From NCBI RefSeq assembly GCF_009765685.1, contig NZ_LMUY01000015.1, forward strand, positions 32,609 through 65,610: DNA of 33,002 bases. The letters run 5' to 3'. A program made the position numbers and the translations under genes. This DNA is from Acidisphaera sp. L21. Its GTDB lineage: Bacteria; Pseudomonadota; Alphaproteobacteria; Acetobacterales; Acetobacteraceae. The notes beneath the pieces were generated by a model that was not told the DNA's origin, did no database searches, and was given only the letters and a program-made list of their open reading frames with translations. Below, piece after piece: positions 22,162 through 32,907 of the stretch. The number at the start of each line of letters is the position of its first letter. Within the stretch, counting starts at the first letter, position 1.

Positions 22162-24311
22162 ATGTTCCCTGGGGAGGGCGCGCTCGCTATCCTGCGATGC
22201 GTGAATGCAGCGCTGGCCGTTATCCGGACTGTGAGGGTGCCCGTGGCGCCCGCCTGGCTGCTCGACCTCGCGGTCGTGGAGCGGGGGCGGTTCATGCCCT
22301 GGCTGGCCGTGTGCATGATGGCCGGGGTGGCGTCGTATTTCGCGTTGGATCAGGAGCCGTCCTGGGCGATCGGCCCTGGTCTGCTGTGCGGGACGGCGGC
22401 ATTGGCCGTGCTGCTGCGATCCAACGCGGTGGCCCGCGGAATGGCGCTGGCGCTGGTCTTCGCCGCCGCAGGCTTCGCGTCGGCGCAGTTTGCGACCGAT
22501 ATCGCAGCCAGCCCGGTGGAATTGCCGCGGCACGCCAGCATCATCACCGGGACTGTGCGGGCGGTGGAGCACCTGCCGGAGGGACGGCGATTGACCCTGG
22601 CCGGTGCGCAGCTGGATGGCGGCGCCACCCTGCCGCGCACGCTGCACGTCAGGTTGCGCAACACCGACCCGGTCGCGCTGGCGACAGGCGACTCGGTGCG
22701 GCTCCGTGCAGTGCTGCGCCCGCCCGCGCCGCCGGCCTATCCGGGCGCGTGGGATCTGCAGCGCGACGCCTATTTCAGCGGCCTCGGTGGCGCCGGTGTG
22801 GCGCTGGGCAAGGTGGAGTTGCTGTCGCAGCCCGGCCCTGCTGCCCCAAGCGGCTGGCTGCTGCACGTGCGGGAGGTCGTGGCGGCGCGATTGATCGCGG
22901 GGCTGCCGGGCACACCGGGTGCGGTGGCCGCGACGATGCTGACGGGGCTGGGCAGCGCGATACCGGCGGACGATCGGGCGGCGTTTCGCGACTCGGGGCT
23001 GGCGCATCTGCTGGCGGTGGCCGGGCTGCACATCGGCATCGTCATGGGGCTGGTGATGGGGGTGACCCGGTTTGGCCTGGCCTTGTCGGAGCGGTCGGCC
23101 CTGCACTGGCCGTGCAAACAAATCGCCGCTGCCACCGCCCTGGCCATCGGCGCGGGATACGTGTTGCTGACGGGCATGCACGTGCCAGTGCTGCGGTCGT
23201 TCGCCATGGCGTCGCTGGTGGGCTGGGCGTGCTGGTCGGCCGCCGCGCCCTGTCGATGCGCGGCCTGGCCCTGGCGGCGATGGCGCTGATGCTGCTGGCA
23301 CCGCAGGAGGTCGTTGGCGTGTCGTTCCAGATGAGCTTCGCCGCCGTCATGGCGCTGATCGCGGGATACGAGGTGATGAGCCCCGTTCTCGCCCGCCTAC
23401 GAGGCCACCGGGTCGCCAGGCATGTCGCTGCTCTGGTGTTGACCAGCCTGCTGGCGGGCGTCGCGGCCGCCCCGTTCGGGGCCTACCATTTTGGTCGGGT
23501 GCAGCTTTATTTCATCCTGGCCAACCTGCTGGCCGTGCCGTTGACGGCGATGCTGGTGATGCCCGCCGGGCTGCTGGCCCTGATGCTGATGCCGTTCGGG
23601 CTGGAGCGCCTGGCCCTGGTCCCGATGGGCTGGGGGTTGGACGCGATCATCGCCATCGCGCGGACCGTCGCCGCCATTCCTGCTGCGACGTTCGGCGTTC
23701 CGCATATGCCCGTCTGGGGGCTGGGCCTGGTGGCGATCGGGCTGGCCTGGCTGGGCCTATGGCGCTCACGCATGCGGCTGGTGGGGGCTGTGGTCGTGGC
23801 CGCCGGCCTGCTGTCCGGCCTGGCAAGCCCGCCGGCCGATCTGCTGGTGGCGCCCGATGCGCGGCTGATCGCCTGGCGGTCGCCGCCGCTGCTGCAGACC
23901 CGGCCGGGCTTCTCCCGCTTCGTGCTCGACTCGTGGTCGCAATATTGGGCGCAGCCGCTGGCGGCGGCGTTCCCCGAAAGCGGGGCCCCCGGCCCGATCC
24001 GCTGCACGGCGGATGGTTGCCGGATCGACCAGGCCGGGGCGACGGTGCTGCTCGCCCGTAGCCTGCGCCCGATGGACTGCAGCGGCGCATCGCTGGTGGT
24101 GTCTGCCGAGCCGGCGCGAGTGGTCTGCCCGGCCTTGCCGCGAATCGATCGCTTCACCGTCTGGCAGGATGGCGCCCATGCGGTGTGGCTGCGGGACGGG
24201 GCGGCGATTGTGCTGTCCGACCGCGCGTATCGCGGCGATCGGCCCTGGGTGGCGCTGCCCGGCAAGATCCGCACGACGCTTCCGCTGGCCGCGGCCGATG
24301 TGGGGGACTAA
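22162..24311 (+). pseudogene. comEC: DNA-uptake channel protein ComEC, split by a frameshift near 23205-23222
   Basis: ComEC forms the inner-membrane channel for single-stranded DNA in natural transformation. The first frame (22162-23291) gives the DUF4131 N-terminal domain and the start of the competence domain, including SGLAHLLAVAGLHIGIVMG and PVLRSFAMASLV. The family sequence then continues one frame back as [15 protein letters not shown] and runs to TGA 24309-24311, through several more membrane helices. A single lost base near 23205-23222 explains the break. The C-terminal region (about 23840-24311) resembles the degenerate metallo-beta-lactamase domain of alphaproteobacterial ComEC and lacks the H-x-H-x-D-H motif. 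The start may be ATG 22162 or a later GTG (22201, 22231). If the frameshift is real, ComEC is inactive. Confidence 0.85.
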
Positions 24312-24344
24312 TGTCTGCCCGACGCGGACACGGGGGATGAAGTG

Positions 24345-24854
24345 ATGACGACGATCTTCTCGTTCAGAAATTTGGCGATCGGTTGGGCCGGGCTGCTGAC
24401 GGTATTGGGCTCCGGTGCCGTCGCCCTTCAAGCCACGCAACCGTCGCCAGCCCCTGTGGCGCTGGCGTTGGCGGCGCCGATCCCGATGCCGCCGCCCGTT
24501 GCCGCCATTGGCACCCCGCCGCCCGTGGTGCTGCCGCAGGTGCCGTTCGTGAACAGCAGCCTGCTCGCCATGCTGCCGCCGGTCGAACACGCGGCGCCTC
24601 TGCCTCGCATCCCGGTGCATCCGGCCGCCGCTCTACCGCTGCCGCCCACGCCACCGCTGCCGGCCGGACCGCCGCGGCGATATGCCCGCGCCGAGCCGCC
24701 GCGCCGGAGCGCCCGCGTTTATGCGTCCGCGCCTGCCTACCGTGCGCCGGGCTACGAGGCCACTGGCTGGGCGGAGGGAATGCCATACCCGCGACTGTAC
24801 GCGCATGGGCGACCCTACACCTACGCGCGGCCGCCTGAATATTACGCCTGGTAG
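24345..24854 (+). CDS. Small proline-rich, probably exported protein of unknown function
   Basis: I do not recognise a family. The 169-residue product has an N-terminal hydrophobic segment that looks like a signal peptide or anchor ([18 protein letters not shown], residues 11-28). A long Pro/Ala/Val-rich low-complexity stretch follows (about 33-115, with repeated PPP and PLP units). The basic, Tyr-rich C-terminus has [22 protein letters not shown] and a final PPEYYAW. The start ATG 24345 has GGGGGA upstream at good distance. It lies 33 bases after comEC on the same strand and overlaps the 3' end of the convergent kdsA by 13 bases. The composition suggests an unstructured cell-envelope protein. 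It could be a chance frame, but the signal-like start, ribosome-binding site and tidy stop argue for a gene. Confidence 0.6.
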   Translation: MTTIFSFRNLAIGWAGLLTVLGSGAVALQATQPSPAPVALALAAPIPMPPPVAAIGTPPPVVLPQVPFVNSSLLAMLPPVEHAAPLPRIPVHPAAALPLPPTPPLPAGPPRRYARAEPPRRSARVYASAPAYRAPGYEATGWAEGMPYPRLYAHGRPYTYARPPEYYAW

Positions 24855-25672
24855 ACAGCCTTCGTCAGCGCGTCGTAGGCCTTCAGCCGAGCGACCAGCG
24901 CCGGCATTTCCCGCATCGGGATCATGTTCGGGCCGTCAGAGGGCGCGTGGTCCGGGTCCCCATGGCATTCGATGAACACCGCCGCCACGCCCACGGCGAG
25001 CGCGGCCCGCGCCAGCACCGGGGCGAATTCGCGCTGCCCGCCGCTGCTGGTGCCGTGGCCGCCGGGTTGCTGGACGGAGTGGGTGGCGTCGAACACCACA
25101 GGGTAACCGGTCTGCGCCATGATCGGCAACGACCGCATGTCCGAGACGAGCGTGTTATAGCCGAAGGACGCCCCACGCTCCGTCAGCAAGATTCGCTGGT
25201 TGCCGGTAGAGGCTATCTTGGCGGCGACATTGGTCATGTCCCACGGGGCGAGGAACTGGCCCTTCTTCACGTTGATCGCGGCACCGGTTTCCCCAGCGGC
25301 GATCAGCAGATCGGTCTGGCGGCACAGGAATGCCGGGATCTGCAGTATGTCCACAACCTCCGCCGCCGGTCCGCATTGCCCGGCATCGTGCACATCCGTC
25401 AGCACGGGAATGCCGAACCGTTCGCGCACCGCTGCTAGGATTGCCAGGCCTTGCGCCATCCCAATGCCGCGCGCGGCGGAGGCGCTGGTGCGATTGGCTT
25501 TGTCGAAGCTGCTTTTGTAGATCAGCGCCACGCCGGCCGCGCGTGCCACGGCCGTCAGCGCGTCCGCCGTCTCTATGGCGTGCGCCTCGCTCTCGATCTG
25601 GCACGGGCCGGCGATCAGCGTGAAGGGCAGGGTGTTGCCGACCGTGATGTCGCGGATGGTGACGTCCGTCAT
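24842..25672 (-). CDS. kdsA: 3-deoxy-8-phosphooctulonate synthase (Kdo8P synthase), metal-dependent type
   Basis: Condenses phosphoenolpyruvate with arabinose 5-phosphate to give Kdo 8-phosphate for lipopolysaccharide. The 276-residue product has [35 protein letters not shown] and the C-terminal [16 protein letters not shown]. The N-terminal motif is AGPCQIES, with Cys24 where the E. coli metal-independent enzyme has Asn, so this is probably the metal-dependent class. ATG 25672 is preceded by GAAGGAG, 17 bases after the pyrG stop, which gives a clear pyrG-kdsA operon. The stop overlaps the convergent proline-rich gene by 13 bases. Confidence 0.95.
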   Translation of the reverse strand: MTDVTIRDITVGNTLPFTLIAGPCQIESEAHAIETADALTAVARAAGVALIYKSSFDKANRTSASAARGIGMAQGLAILAAVRERFGIPVLTDVHDAGQCGPAAEVVDILQIPAFLCRQTDLLIAAGETGAAINVKKGQFLAPWDMTNVAAKIASTGNQRILLTERGASFGYNTLVSDMRSLPIMAQTGYPVVFDATHSVQQPGGHGTSSGGQREFAPVLARAALAVGVAAVFIECHGDPDHAPSDGPNMIPMREMPALVARLKAYDALTKAVYQA

Positions 25673-25689
25673 GCGGCGACTCCTTCGGG

Positions 25690-27348
<1,659 letters not shown>

Positions 27349-27387
27349 TCATATCGGTCTATGGGCCCGGCGTGAAGCCGCTCCGTG

Positions 27388-27858
27388 TCAGGGCTTGGCT
27401 GTATTTGGCGCGGGGGTGACCGGGGCAGATGGGGTTTGTGGTGCTGGCGCCGTCGTGGCAGGCGCTGCCGGGGCCGTCGGCGCAGGAGTCGCGGGGGCGG
27501 GTGTAATCGATTCGGTCGCCGCCGGCCCAGGCGTCGGCGCCGAAGTCGCGGGGGCTGCCGGGGCCGTGGGTGTTGCTGGCAGGACACGAGCCGCGGGCAC
27601 ATCCAGGATCGACCGGCCGCCGTTGACGGTGGTGCCGCGGTTCAGCAACGCCAGGGCCAGGGACAGCACGAAAAAGGCAGTGCCCAGGATCGCCGTCGTG
27701 CGCGTCAGCAAATTGGCGGTGCCGCGGCCGGACATGAACGAGCCCATGCCCTGCGACGTGCCGACGCCCAGCCCACCGCCCTCGCTGCGCTGGATCAGCA
27801 CCACGCCGATCAATGCCAGCGTAACGAACAGGTGGATAATCAGTAGCACGGTGGTCAT
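27388..27858 (-). CDS. secG: Preprotein translocase subunit SecG with long Ala/Pro tail
   Basis: Small accessory subunit of the SecYEG export channel. The 156-residue product has two membrane helices (about 3-20 and 52-72) joined by a cytoplasmic loop with the conserved IQRSEGGGLGVGTSQGMGSFMSGRGTA-type sequence, which is the part that identifies SecG. After residue 75 comes an unusually long low-complexity tail of Ala, Pro and Thr (about 70 residues), seen in some alphaproteobacterial SecG proteins. ATG 27858 follows AAAGGA; a TTG at 27864 is possible. It is upstream of pyrG and kdsA on the same strand, the usual neighbourhood for alphaproteobacterial secG. Confidence 0.92.
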   Translation of the reverse strand: MTTVLLIIHLFVTLALIGVVLIQRSEGGGLGVGTSQGMGSFMSGRGTANLLTRTTAILGTAFFVLSLALALLNRGTTVNGGRSILDVPAARVLPATPTAPAAPATSAPTPGPAATESITPAPATPAPTAPAAPATTAPAPQTPSAPVTPAPNTAKP

Positions 27859-27888
27859 GGTCAATCCTTTGGGGGCGGCGGCGTTCTA

Positions 27889-27915
27889 GGGCTTTTGAGG
27901 CCAAGCTGAAAGCCC
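27889..27915. repeat. Hairpin in the secG / DUF29 divergent intergenic region
   Basis: GGGCTTT at 27889-27895 and AAAGCCC at 27909-27915 form a perfect 7-bp inverted repeat around a 13-base loop. No T-run follows on either strand. It sits about 30 bases upstream of the secG start and about 55 upstream of the DUF29 start. It could be a leader structure, an operator, or a remnant of an earlier tpiA-secG junction; the sequence does not decide. Confidence 0.35.
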
Positions 27916-27969
27916 CGCATGGCCGGACGGCGAGCGTGCGTTGACGTGTATCGAGTGATAAGGTGCCGT

Positions 27970-28442
27970 ATGGGCAATACGGACACGATCCAAGTTCCGA
28001 TTTTCGCACCCGAGTCTGCCGGCTACGAGGAAGATTTTCATGCCTGGTCGCAGGAGCAGGCTAGCCGGCTCCGGCTGCTGCGCGTGCCTGGCTCGACATC
28101 GAGAACCTGGCGGAGGAGATCGAGTCTTTGGGCCGCAGCGATCGACGCGAATTGCTCAGCCGGCTTAAAGTTCTGCTGATGCATCTGCTGAAATGGCAAT
28201 TTCAGCCAAGCGCTCCAAGCAGCGGCTGGCGCGGTACGATCCTTGAACAACGCGAGGGCATTCAGCAACTGCTGGAAGAAAGTCCCAGTCTCCGCCCCAC
28301 GATCGCCTCGGGGATCGCCAAGTCATACCCGCGAGCAGTCACCGCAGCTGAAACGGAAACAGGTTTCGCCCGTAGCATCTTCCCAACGGTTTGCCCATGG
28401 AGCGAGGTCGACCTCCTGTCGGACGAATACCTACCGGACTAG
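27970..28442 (+). pseudogene. DUF29 family protein, frameshifted
   Basis: A DUF29 protein of unknown function, broken by a frameshift. The first frame from ATG 27970 gives MGNTDTIQVPIF and then the family start YEEDFHAWSQEQASRLRLLR. The protein then continues in the -1 frame as ARAWLDIENLAEEIESLGRS, DRRELLSRLKVLLMHLLKWQ and the C-terminal FPTVCPWSEVDLLSDEYLP, ending at TAG 28440-28442. One missing base between about 28065 and 28090 explains it; a TAG at 28062 in the second frame rules out that frame further upstream. Repaired, the length of about 155 residues is typical. It lies in the opposite orientation between tpiA and secG, which are normally adjacent, and looks less GC-rich than its neighbours. 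This suggests acquisition, since DUF29 genes are often mobile or multicopy. Confidence 0.82.
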
Positions 28443-29170
28443 CCTGGTCGCGCTGCCCTCGCGATCGCCAAGAAGTCTTGCGCCACCAGGCTCGCCCCAC
28501 CCACCAGTGCACCGCCTACGTCCGGCAGTGCCAGTAGGGATGCGGCGTTGGAAGGCTTGACCGAGCCGCCATACAAAATGCGCATAGCCGCGCCTGTTTC
28601 TGGAAACTGGCGCAACAATTCGGCCCGGATGAAGGCGTGCATCGTCTCCACATCCTCCTCCGTCGCACTCTTGCCGCTGCCGATCGCCCAAATCGGCTCG
28701 TAGGCCACTACCCCCGCGAAATCCTTCGGTAGGCTTCCGGCCAACTGCCAGCCGACCACCTCGGTCTCGCGCCCCGCGCTGCGCTGCTCGTCGGTTTCGC
28801 CCACGCAAACGATCGGGGCCAGCCCGGCAGCGGCCGCTGCAACCGCCTTCTCCCGCACCGTCTCGTCCAACTCGGCGTGGTTCGCCCGGCGCTCGGAATG
28901 GCCCAGGATCACCCAGCTTGCCCCGGCGTCGCGTAGCATCGGGGCGGAGATATCGCCGGTGTGGGCGCCCTTCGCTTCCCAGTGGCAATCTTGGCCGCCA
29001 ACCGCGACCGGCGACCCGGCGAGGATCCCCGCCACCGCCACCAACTGGGTCGCGGGCGGGCATACCAGCACATCGCAACCGGGCACACCGTTTCGCAGCG
29101 CCTGGGCCAGGGCCGCCGCCTCCGCTGTGACGGTGTTCATCTTCCAGTTGCCGGCGATCAATTGGCGCAT
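28439..29170 (-). CDS. tpiA: Triosephosphate isomerase
   Basis: Interconverts dihydroxyacetone phosphate and glyceraldehyde 3-phosphate. The 243-residue TIM barrel has Asn8 and Lys10 in AGNWKMNT, the electrophile His91 in ILGHSERR, catalytic Glu158 in AYEPIWAIG and the phosphate loop [14 protein letters not shown] 29170 matches the family start and has GGGGAGG about 9 bases upstream; the longer open frame upstream is not coding. It probably once led the tpiA-secG-pyrG-kdsA run, now interrupted by the DUF29 gene. Its TAG stop shares the palindrome CTAG (28439-28442) with the stop of that convergent gene. Confidence 0.95.
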   Translation of the reverse strand: MRQLIAGNWKMNTVTAEAAALAQALRNGVPGCDVLVCPPATQLVAVAGILAGSPVAVGGQDCHWEAKGAHTGDISAPMLRDAGASWVILGHSERRANHAELDETVREKAVAAAAAGLAPIVCVGETDEQRSAGRETEVVGWQLAGSLPKDFAGVVAYEPIWAIGSGKSATEEDVETMHAFIRAELLRQFPETGAAMRILYGGSVKPSNAASLLALPDVGGALVGGASLVAQDFLAIARAARPG

Positions 29171-29301
29171 TCGAACGTCCTCCCCGCACTCGGCTCCTAC
29201 CGGGCAGGGGCGGGGCTGGCAATGCGGCAGGGCTCTCCCTATGGTGCGCCCCCTTTCGACCCGGCTTCTTCCACCCCATTTTTGTCGAGTAGAGTGCGCC
29301 C

Positions 29302-31194
29302 ATGCTCGGTTCATTTCGCCGGTTCGCTGCCACTTGGCCCGCGAAGATCTTCTTCATCCTACTGGTCGCCTCGTTCGGCCTGTGGGGTGTTGCCGACGTC
29401 GTGCGCAATTTCTTCAGCGATGGCGGCGACCCGAACAGCGTCGCCAGTGTCGGTGGTCAGCGGATCGACCCGGCGGAGCTACAGCGCGCCGCCCGTCGCG
29501 TTCTGGCCCAGCACATGCAGCAGGAGCGCGTGACCACCCCGCCGACGCCGGAAATGCGCCGCTTCTCGGCTGAGGAAGCGTTGCAGCAACTCGTCGTGCA
29601 GGCGTCCCTGGCGTCGGAGGCCAAGCGCCTGAACCTGCAGGTGCCGGATGACGCGCTGCGCCAGGTCATCTTCCAGGATCCGGCATTCCAAGGCGTGGGC
29701 GGCCAGTTCGACCACAATGCCTTCCTGAACATCATGCGCAGCATCAACGATACCGAGGCGCATTACCTGGCGCTGACCCGCACCAAGCTCGGCAACGTGC
29801 AGGTGATCGACGCGGTGCGCGCCGGCGGCTACGCGCCCGACATCGCGACCAAGCTGATCTTCGGCTACGAGGGTGAGACGCGGACGGCCGATCTTGTGAA
29901 CCTGCCCTTTGCCGGCGCCGTGGAGCCGCCAGCCCCGACGCCCGACCAGATCGAACGGCAGTACGACGACAACGCCGAAGATTATCGCACGCCGGAATTT
30001 CGCCGGGTGCGGGTGCTGATCCTGTCACCGGACAGCGTGTCGCGCGACATCGACGTGAGCGACGCCGACGCCAAGGCGTATTTCGACTCGCACAAATCGA
30101 GCTTCGTGAAGGTGGAGACGCGCACCGCCCAGGTGATCGTCGCCCCGACCGAGGCAGCCGGCAAGGCGCTGGCGACGGCGTGGATCGCCGGGGCTGATTG
30201 GACGGACATGCAGGCAAAGGCCGCAGCGGCCAATGCCTCCGCCGTGCAACTGGACGACAGTACGAAGGACGCATTCCCGTCCCCCGCCTTGGCGGACCCG
30301 GTGTTTGCCGCGGGCGCCAATGCCGTGACCGGCCCGGTCCAGGCCGAGGGCGGCTGGCCCGTGTTCAAGGTGATCAAGCTGCAGGCCGGTGGCGAGGAAA
30401 CCTATGATTCCGTTGCCGCCCAGGTGAAGGCGAAGGTCGCGCTGGACAAGGCCGGGGAGGAGATCGACGACCGGACCAACCAATTGCAGGATCTGCTGGC
30501 CGCCAATACGGACTGGGACAAGCTGCCCGCCGGTCTGGGCGTTGCGGCACTGGCCGGCACATTGGATGCCAAGGGCACCACGCCGGACGGCACCCCCGCG
30601 CCCCTCCCGGACAACCCGGCGCTGCGCCAGGCGATCATCACCCGCGCCTTCGCCCTGTCGCCGGGTGACGCGCCGACACTGGACAGCGGGCCGGACAATA
30701 CTTCCTTCACGATCCGGGTGGAGGCCATCCAGGCGCCGGAACTGCCGCCGCTTGAGAAAGTGACGGACCGGGTGAAGGAAGACTGGCTTCGCGCCGCCCG
30801 CCGCCACGAGCAGGAGGTGATTGCCACCCAATTGCTGACCACGGTGAATGGCGGCGGCAAGCTGGCCGACGCCGCTGCGACGGCGAAAGTGGCCATCACC
30901 CACAGCCCGCCGATCCGTCGCCCGGCTTTCCAGCCCGGCGCGCGGCCCGACCCGTTCTTCACCACCGATCTGGGCCACGCTACGATGGCGGAGACGACGA
31001 CCGGCTTCATCGTCGCCGTCCCCACCTCCATCAACAAGCCGGACCCGGTGAAGGACGTCGCCGGGCTGAACGCCGTCGCCAAAGCCGGCGGCGTGTCGAT
31101 GAGCAACGATCTGGAGGCGACCTTCCTCGCTGCCCTGCGGGATCGGGACCGTGTGACGATCAACCGCCCGCTGTTTGAGAGCATGGTGCAATGA
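29302..31194 (+). CDS. PpiD/SurA-type periplasmic peptidyl-prolyl isomerase, membrane-anchored
   Basis: Foldase of 630 residues anchored in the inner membrane, helping exported proteins fold. A short cytoplasmic N-terminus is followed by one membrane helix ([19 protein letters not shown], about 15-34) and a SurA_N_3/PpiD chaperone domain (about 35-170, [13 protein letters not shown]). A parvulin-like domain follows (about 255-375, ending [14 protein letters not shown]). The parvulin part aligns poorly in its middle and may be weakly active or inactive. ATG 29302 is 131 bases from the divergent tpiA start. The TGA stop overlaps the trpE start as ATGA. The ppiD-trpE pairing is common in alphaproteobacteria. 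Confidence 0.88.
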   Translation: MLGSFRRFAATWPAKIFFILLVASFGLWGVADVVRNFFSDGGDPNSVASVGGQRIDPAELQRAARRVLAQHMQQERVTTPPTPEMRRFSAEEALQQLVVQASLASEAKRLNLQVPDDALRQVIFQDPAFQGVGGQFDHNAFLNIMRSINDTEAHYLALTRTKLGNVQVIDAVRAGGYAPDIATKLIFGYEGETRTADLVNLPFAGAVEPPAPTPDQIERQYDDNAEDYRTPEFRRVRVLILSPDSVSRDIDVSDADAKAYFDSHKSSFVKVETRTAQVIVAPTEAAGKALATAWIAGADWTDMQAKAAAANASAVQLDDSTKDAFPSPALADPVFAAGANAVTGPVQAEGGWPVFKVIKLQAGGEETYDSVAAQVKAKVALDKAGEEIDDRTNQLQDLLAANTDWDKLPAGLGVAALAGTLDAKGTTPDGTPAPLPDNPALRQAIITRAFALSPGDAPTLDSGPDNTSFTIRVEAIQAPELPPLEKVTDRVKEDWLRAARRHEQEVIATQLLTTVNGGGKLADAAATAKVAITHSPPIRRPAFQPGARPDPFFTTDLGHATMAETTTGFIVAVPTSINKPDPVKDVAGLNAVAKAGGVSMSNDLEATFLAALRDRDRVTINRPLFESMVQ

Positions 31195-32678
31195 CACCTG
31201 AATTTGCCAAGGCTTATGCCGCCGGGGAGGGCACGCTGGTTGCCGTCACCGATGTGGCTGATCTGCAGACCCCCGTCGCCGCGTTCCTCAAGCTGGCGCA
31301 CGGCCAGCCCAACAGCTTCCTGCTGGAGAGTGTGGAGGGCGGAGCGTCCCGCGGCCGCTACTCCATCATCGGTATGGCGCCAGACCTGCTGTGGCGCTGC
31401 GTGAATGGCCGGGCGGAGGTGAACCGCAACGCCCTGGCCGCGCCGCACGCCTTCGTGGTGGACGAGCGTCCGGCGCTGGACAGCCTGCGCGCCGCCATCG
31501 CCGAGTCGCAGATGGCACTGCCGCCGGGCGTGCCGCCGATGTGCGGGGGGCTGTTCGGCTTCCTCGGCTACGACATGGTGCGGCTGATGGAGCGCCTGCC
31601 GGCCAAGAACGTCGACGTGCTGGGCCTGCCGGACGCGCTGATGATGCGCCCAACCTTGTTCGCCGTGTTCGACACCGTGCGCGACGAGTTGACCCTGGCA
31701 GTGCCCGTGCGCCCGGCGTCCGGCGTATCGCCCGACCAGGCCTGGGCCGAGGCGCAGGCCCGTATTGCCGACGCCCAATCCGCCCTGGCGCGCCCGCTGC
31801 CCCGGGCCGCGCCGCCCGTGACGCTGCCGCCGCCCGATCCGGTGCCGAACATGGACCGCGCCGCGTTCGAGGCGATGGTGGTGCGGATGAAGGAATACAT
31901 TGTCGAGGGCGACATTTTCCAGGCGGTGCCGTCGCAGCGTTTCTCGGCGCCCTTCGCATTGCCGCCCTTCGCACTGTATCGATCATTGCGGCGGATCAAT
32001 CCGGCGCCGTTCCTGTTCTTCCTGGATTTTGGTGGCTTCGCCGTAGTTGGCAGCAGCCCAGAGATCCTGGTGCGAATGCGCGACAACACCGTCACCATCC
32101 GCCCCCTGGCCGGCACCCGCCGCCGCGGCGCCACCCCGGCGGAAGACGCGGCACTGGAGGCTGACCTGCTGGGCGATCCGAAGGAGCGGGCGGAGCATCT
32201 GATGCTGCTGGATCTGGGCCGCAACGACGTTGGCCGCGTCGCCGCCACCGGTACGGTGAAGGTGACGGAGAGCTTCACGATCGAGCGGTTCAGCCACGTC
32301 ATGCACATTTCCTCCAACGTGGAGGGGACGTTGCGAGAAGGGCTGGACGCGGTGGACGCGCTCGTCGCCGGATTCCCGGCCGGCACGCTGACCGGGGCGC
32401 CGAAGATCCGCGCCATGGAGATCATCGAGGAGTTGGAGCCGGTTCGCCGCGGCCTATACGGCGGCTGCATCGGCTACTTCGCCGCGGATGGCACGATGGA
32501 CACCTGCATCGGCCTGCGCACCGCCGTGGTGAAGGACGGCGTCATGCACGTCCAAGCCGGCGGCGGCGTAGTAGCGGACAGCACGCCGGAGGCGGAATAC
32601 GAAGAATCCCGCCAAAAGGCCCGCGCGCTGTTTCGTGCGGCGGAAGAGGCGGTGAAGTTCGCCGCGGGGACGCGATGA
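31191..32678 (+). CDS. trpE: Anthranilate synthase component I
   Basis: Converts chorismate to anthranilate, the first step of tryptophan synthesis, with ammonia supplied by TrpG. The 495-residue product has the N-terminal regulatory motif FLLESVEGG, where tryptophan binds for feedback inhibition. The chorismate-binding domain has YIVEGDIFQAVPSQRF, AGTRRRGATPAED, LLDLGRNDVGRVA, GTLTGAPKIRAMEIIEELEP and GLYGGCIGYF. Its start overlaps the ppiD stop (ATGA), so it is translationally coupled and has no trp leader or attenuator of its own. Unusually, no trpG follows; the next 324 bases are non-coding and end in a glycine riboswitch. Confidence 0.95.
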   Translation: MTPEFAKAYAAGEGTLVAVTDVADLQTPVAAFLKLAHGQPNSFLLESVEGGASRGRYSIIGMAPDLLWRCVNGRAEVNRNALAAPHAFVVDERPALDSLRAAIAESQMALPPGVPPMCGGLFGFLGYDMVRLMERLPAKNVDVLGLPDALMMRPTLFAVFDTVRDELTLAVPVRPASGVSPDQAWAEAQARIADAQSALARPLPRAAPPVTLPPPDPVPNMDRAAFEAMVVRMKEYIVEGDIFQAVPSQRFSAPFALPPFALYRSLRRINPAPFLFFLDFGGFAVVGSSPEILVRMRDNTVTIRPLAGTRRRGATPAEDAALEADLLGDPKERAEHLMLLDLGRNDVGRVAATGTVKVTESFTIERFSHVMHISSNVEGTLREGLDAVDALVAGFPAGTLTGAPKIRAMEIIEELEPVRRGLYGGCIGYFAADGTMDTCIGLRTAVVKDGVMHVQAGGGVVADSTPEAEYEESRQKARALFRAAEEAVKFAAGTR

Positions 32679-32907
32679 GGCGGCGTTGGCGCGCACCTTG
32701 GCCAGCATGGAGCATGGCTGGCCCATAGTGGCTGGTTCGCTCGAGCGGGATGCACTGCATGAGCGGAAAGCGCTTCACGCGGTGTCCACGTGCTGAATCC
32801 ATTTGGATGGGATGGACTTACCGGGGCGGCCCGGGACCTGCTCGGCGGCTAACGTCGCAGTTGCGCCGCCACCGCAGTTCCGCCATGTTGCCTCCGCCCG
32901 AACCACC
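32679..32907. other. Intergenic region after trpE with inverted repeats, no gene seen
   Basis: I see no credible gene on either strand. Three structures stand out. A 7-bp stem GGCCAGC/GCTGGCC lies at 32700-32706 and 32717-32723, without a T-run; it may end the trpE message. A short palindrome ATGCACTGCAT lies at 32750-32760. The third is a nested repeat around 32790-32820, in which outer GTCCA/TGGAC arms enclose ATCC-ATTT-GGAT. Any promoter for the riboswitch transcript must lie here, but I could not pick one with confidence. Confidence 0.5.

Noticed and set aside
27940-27970. TTGACG upstream of the DUF29 start as a -35 element
   Set aside because: No acceptable -10 box occurs at 16-18 bases; the placement would overlap the start codon.
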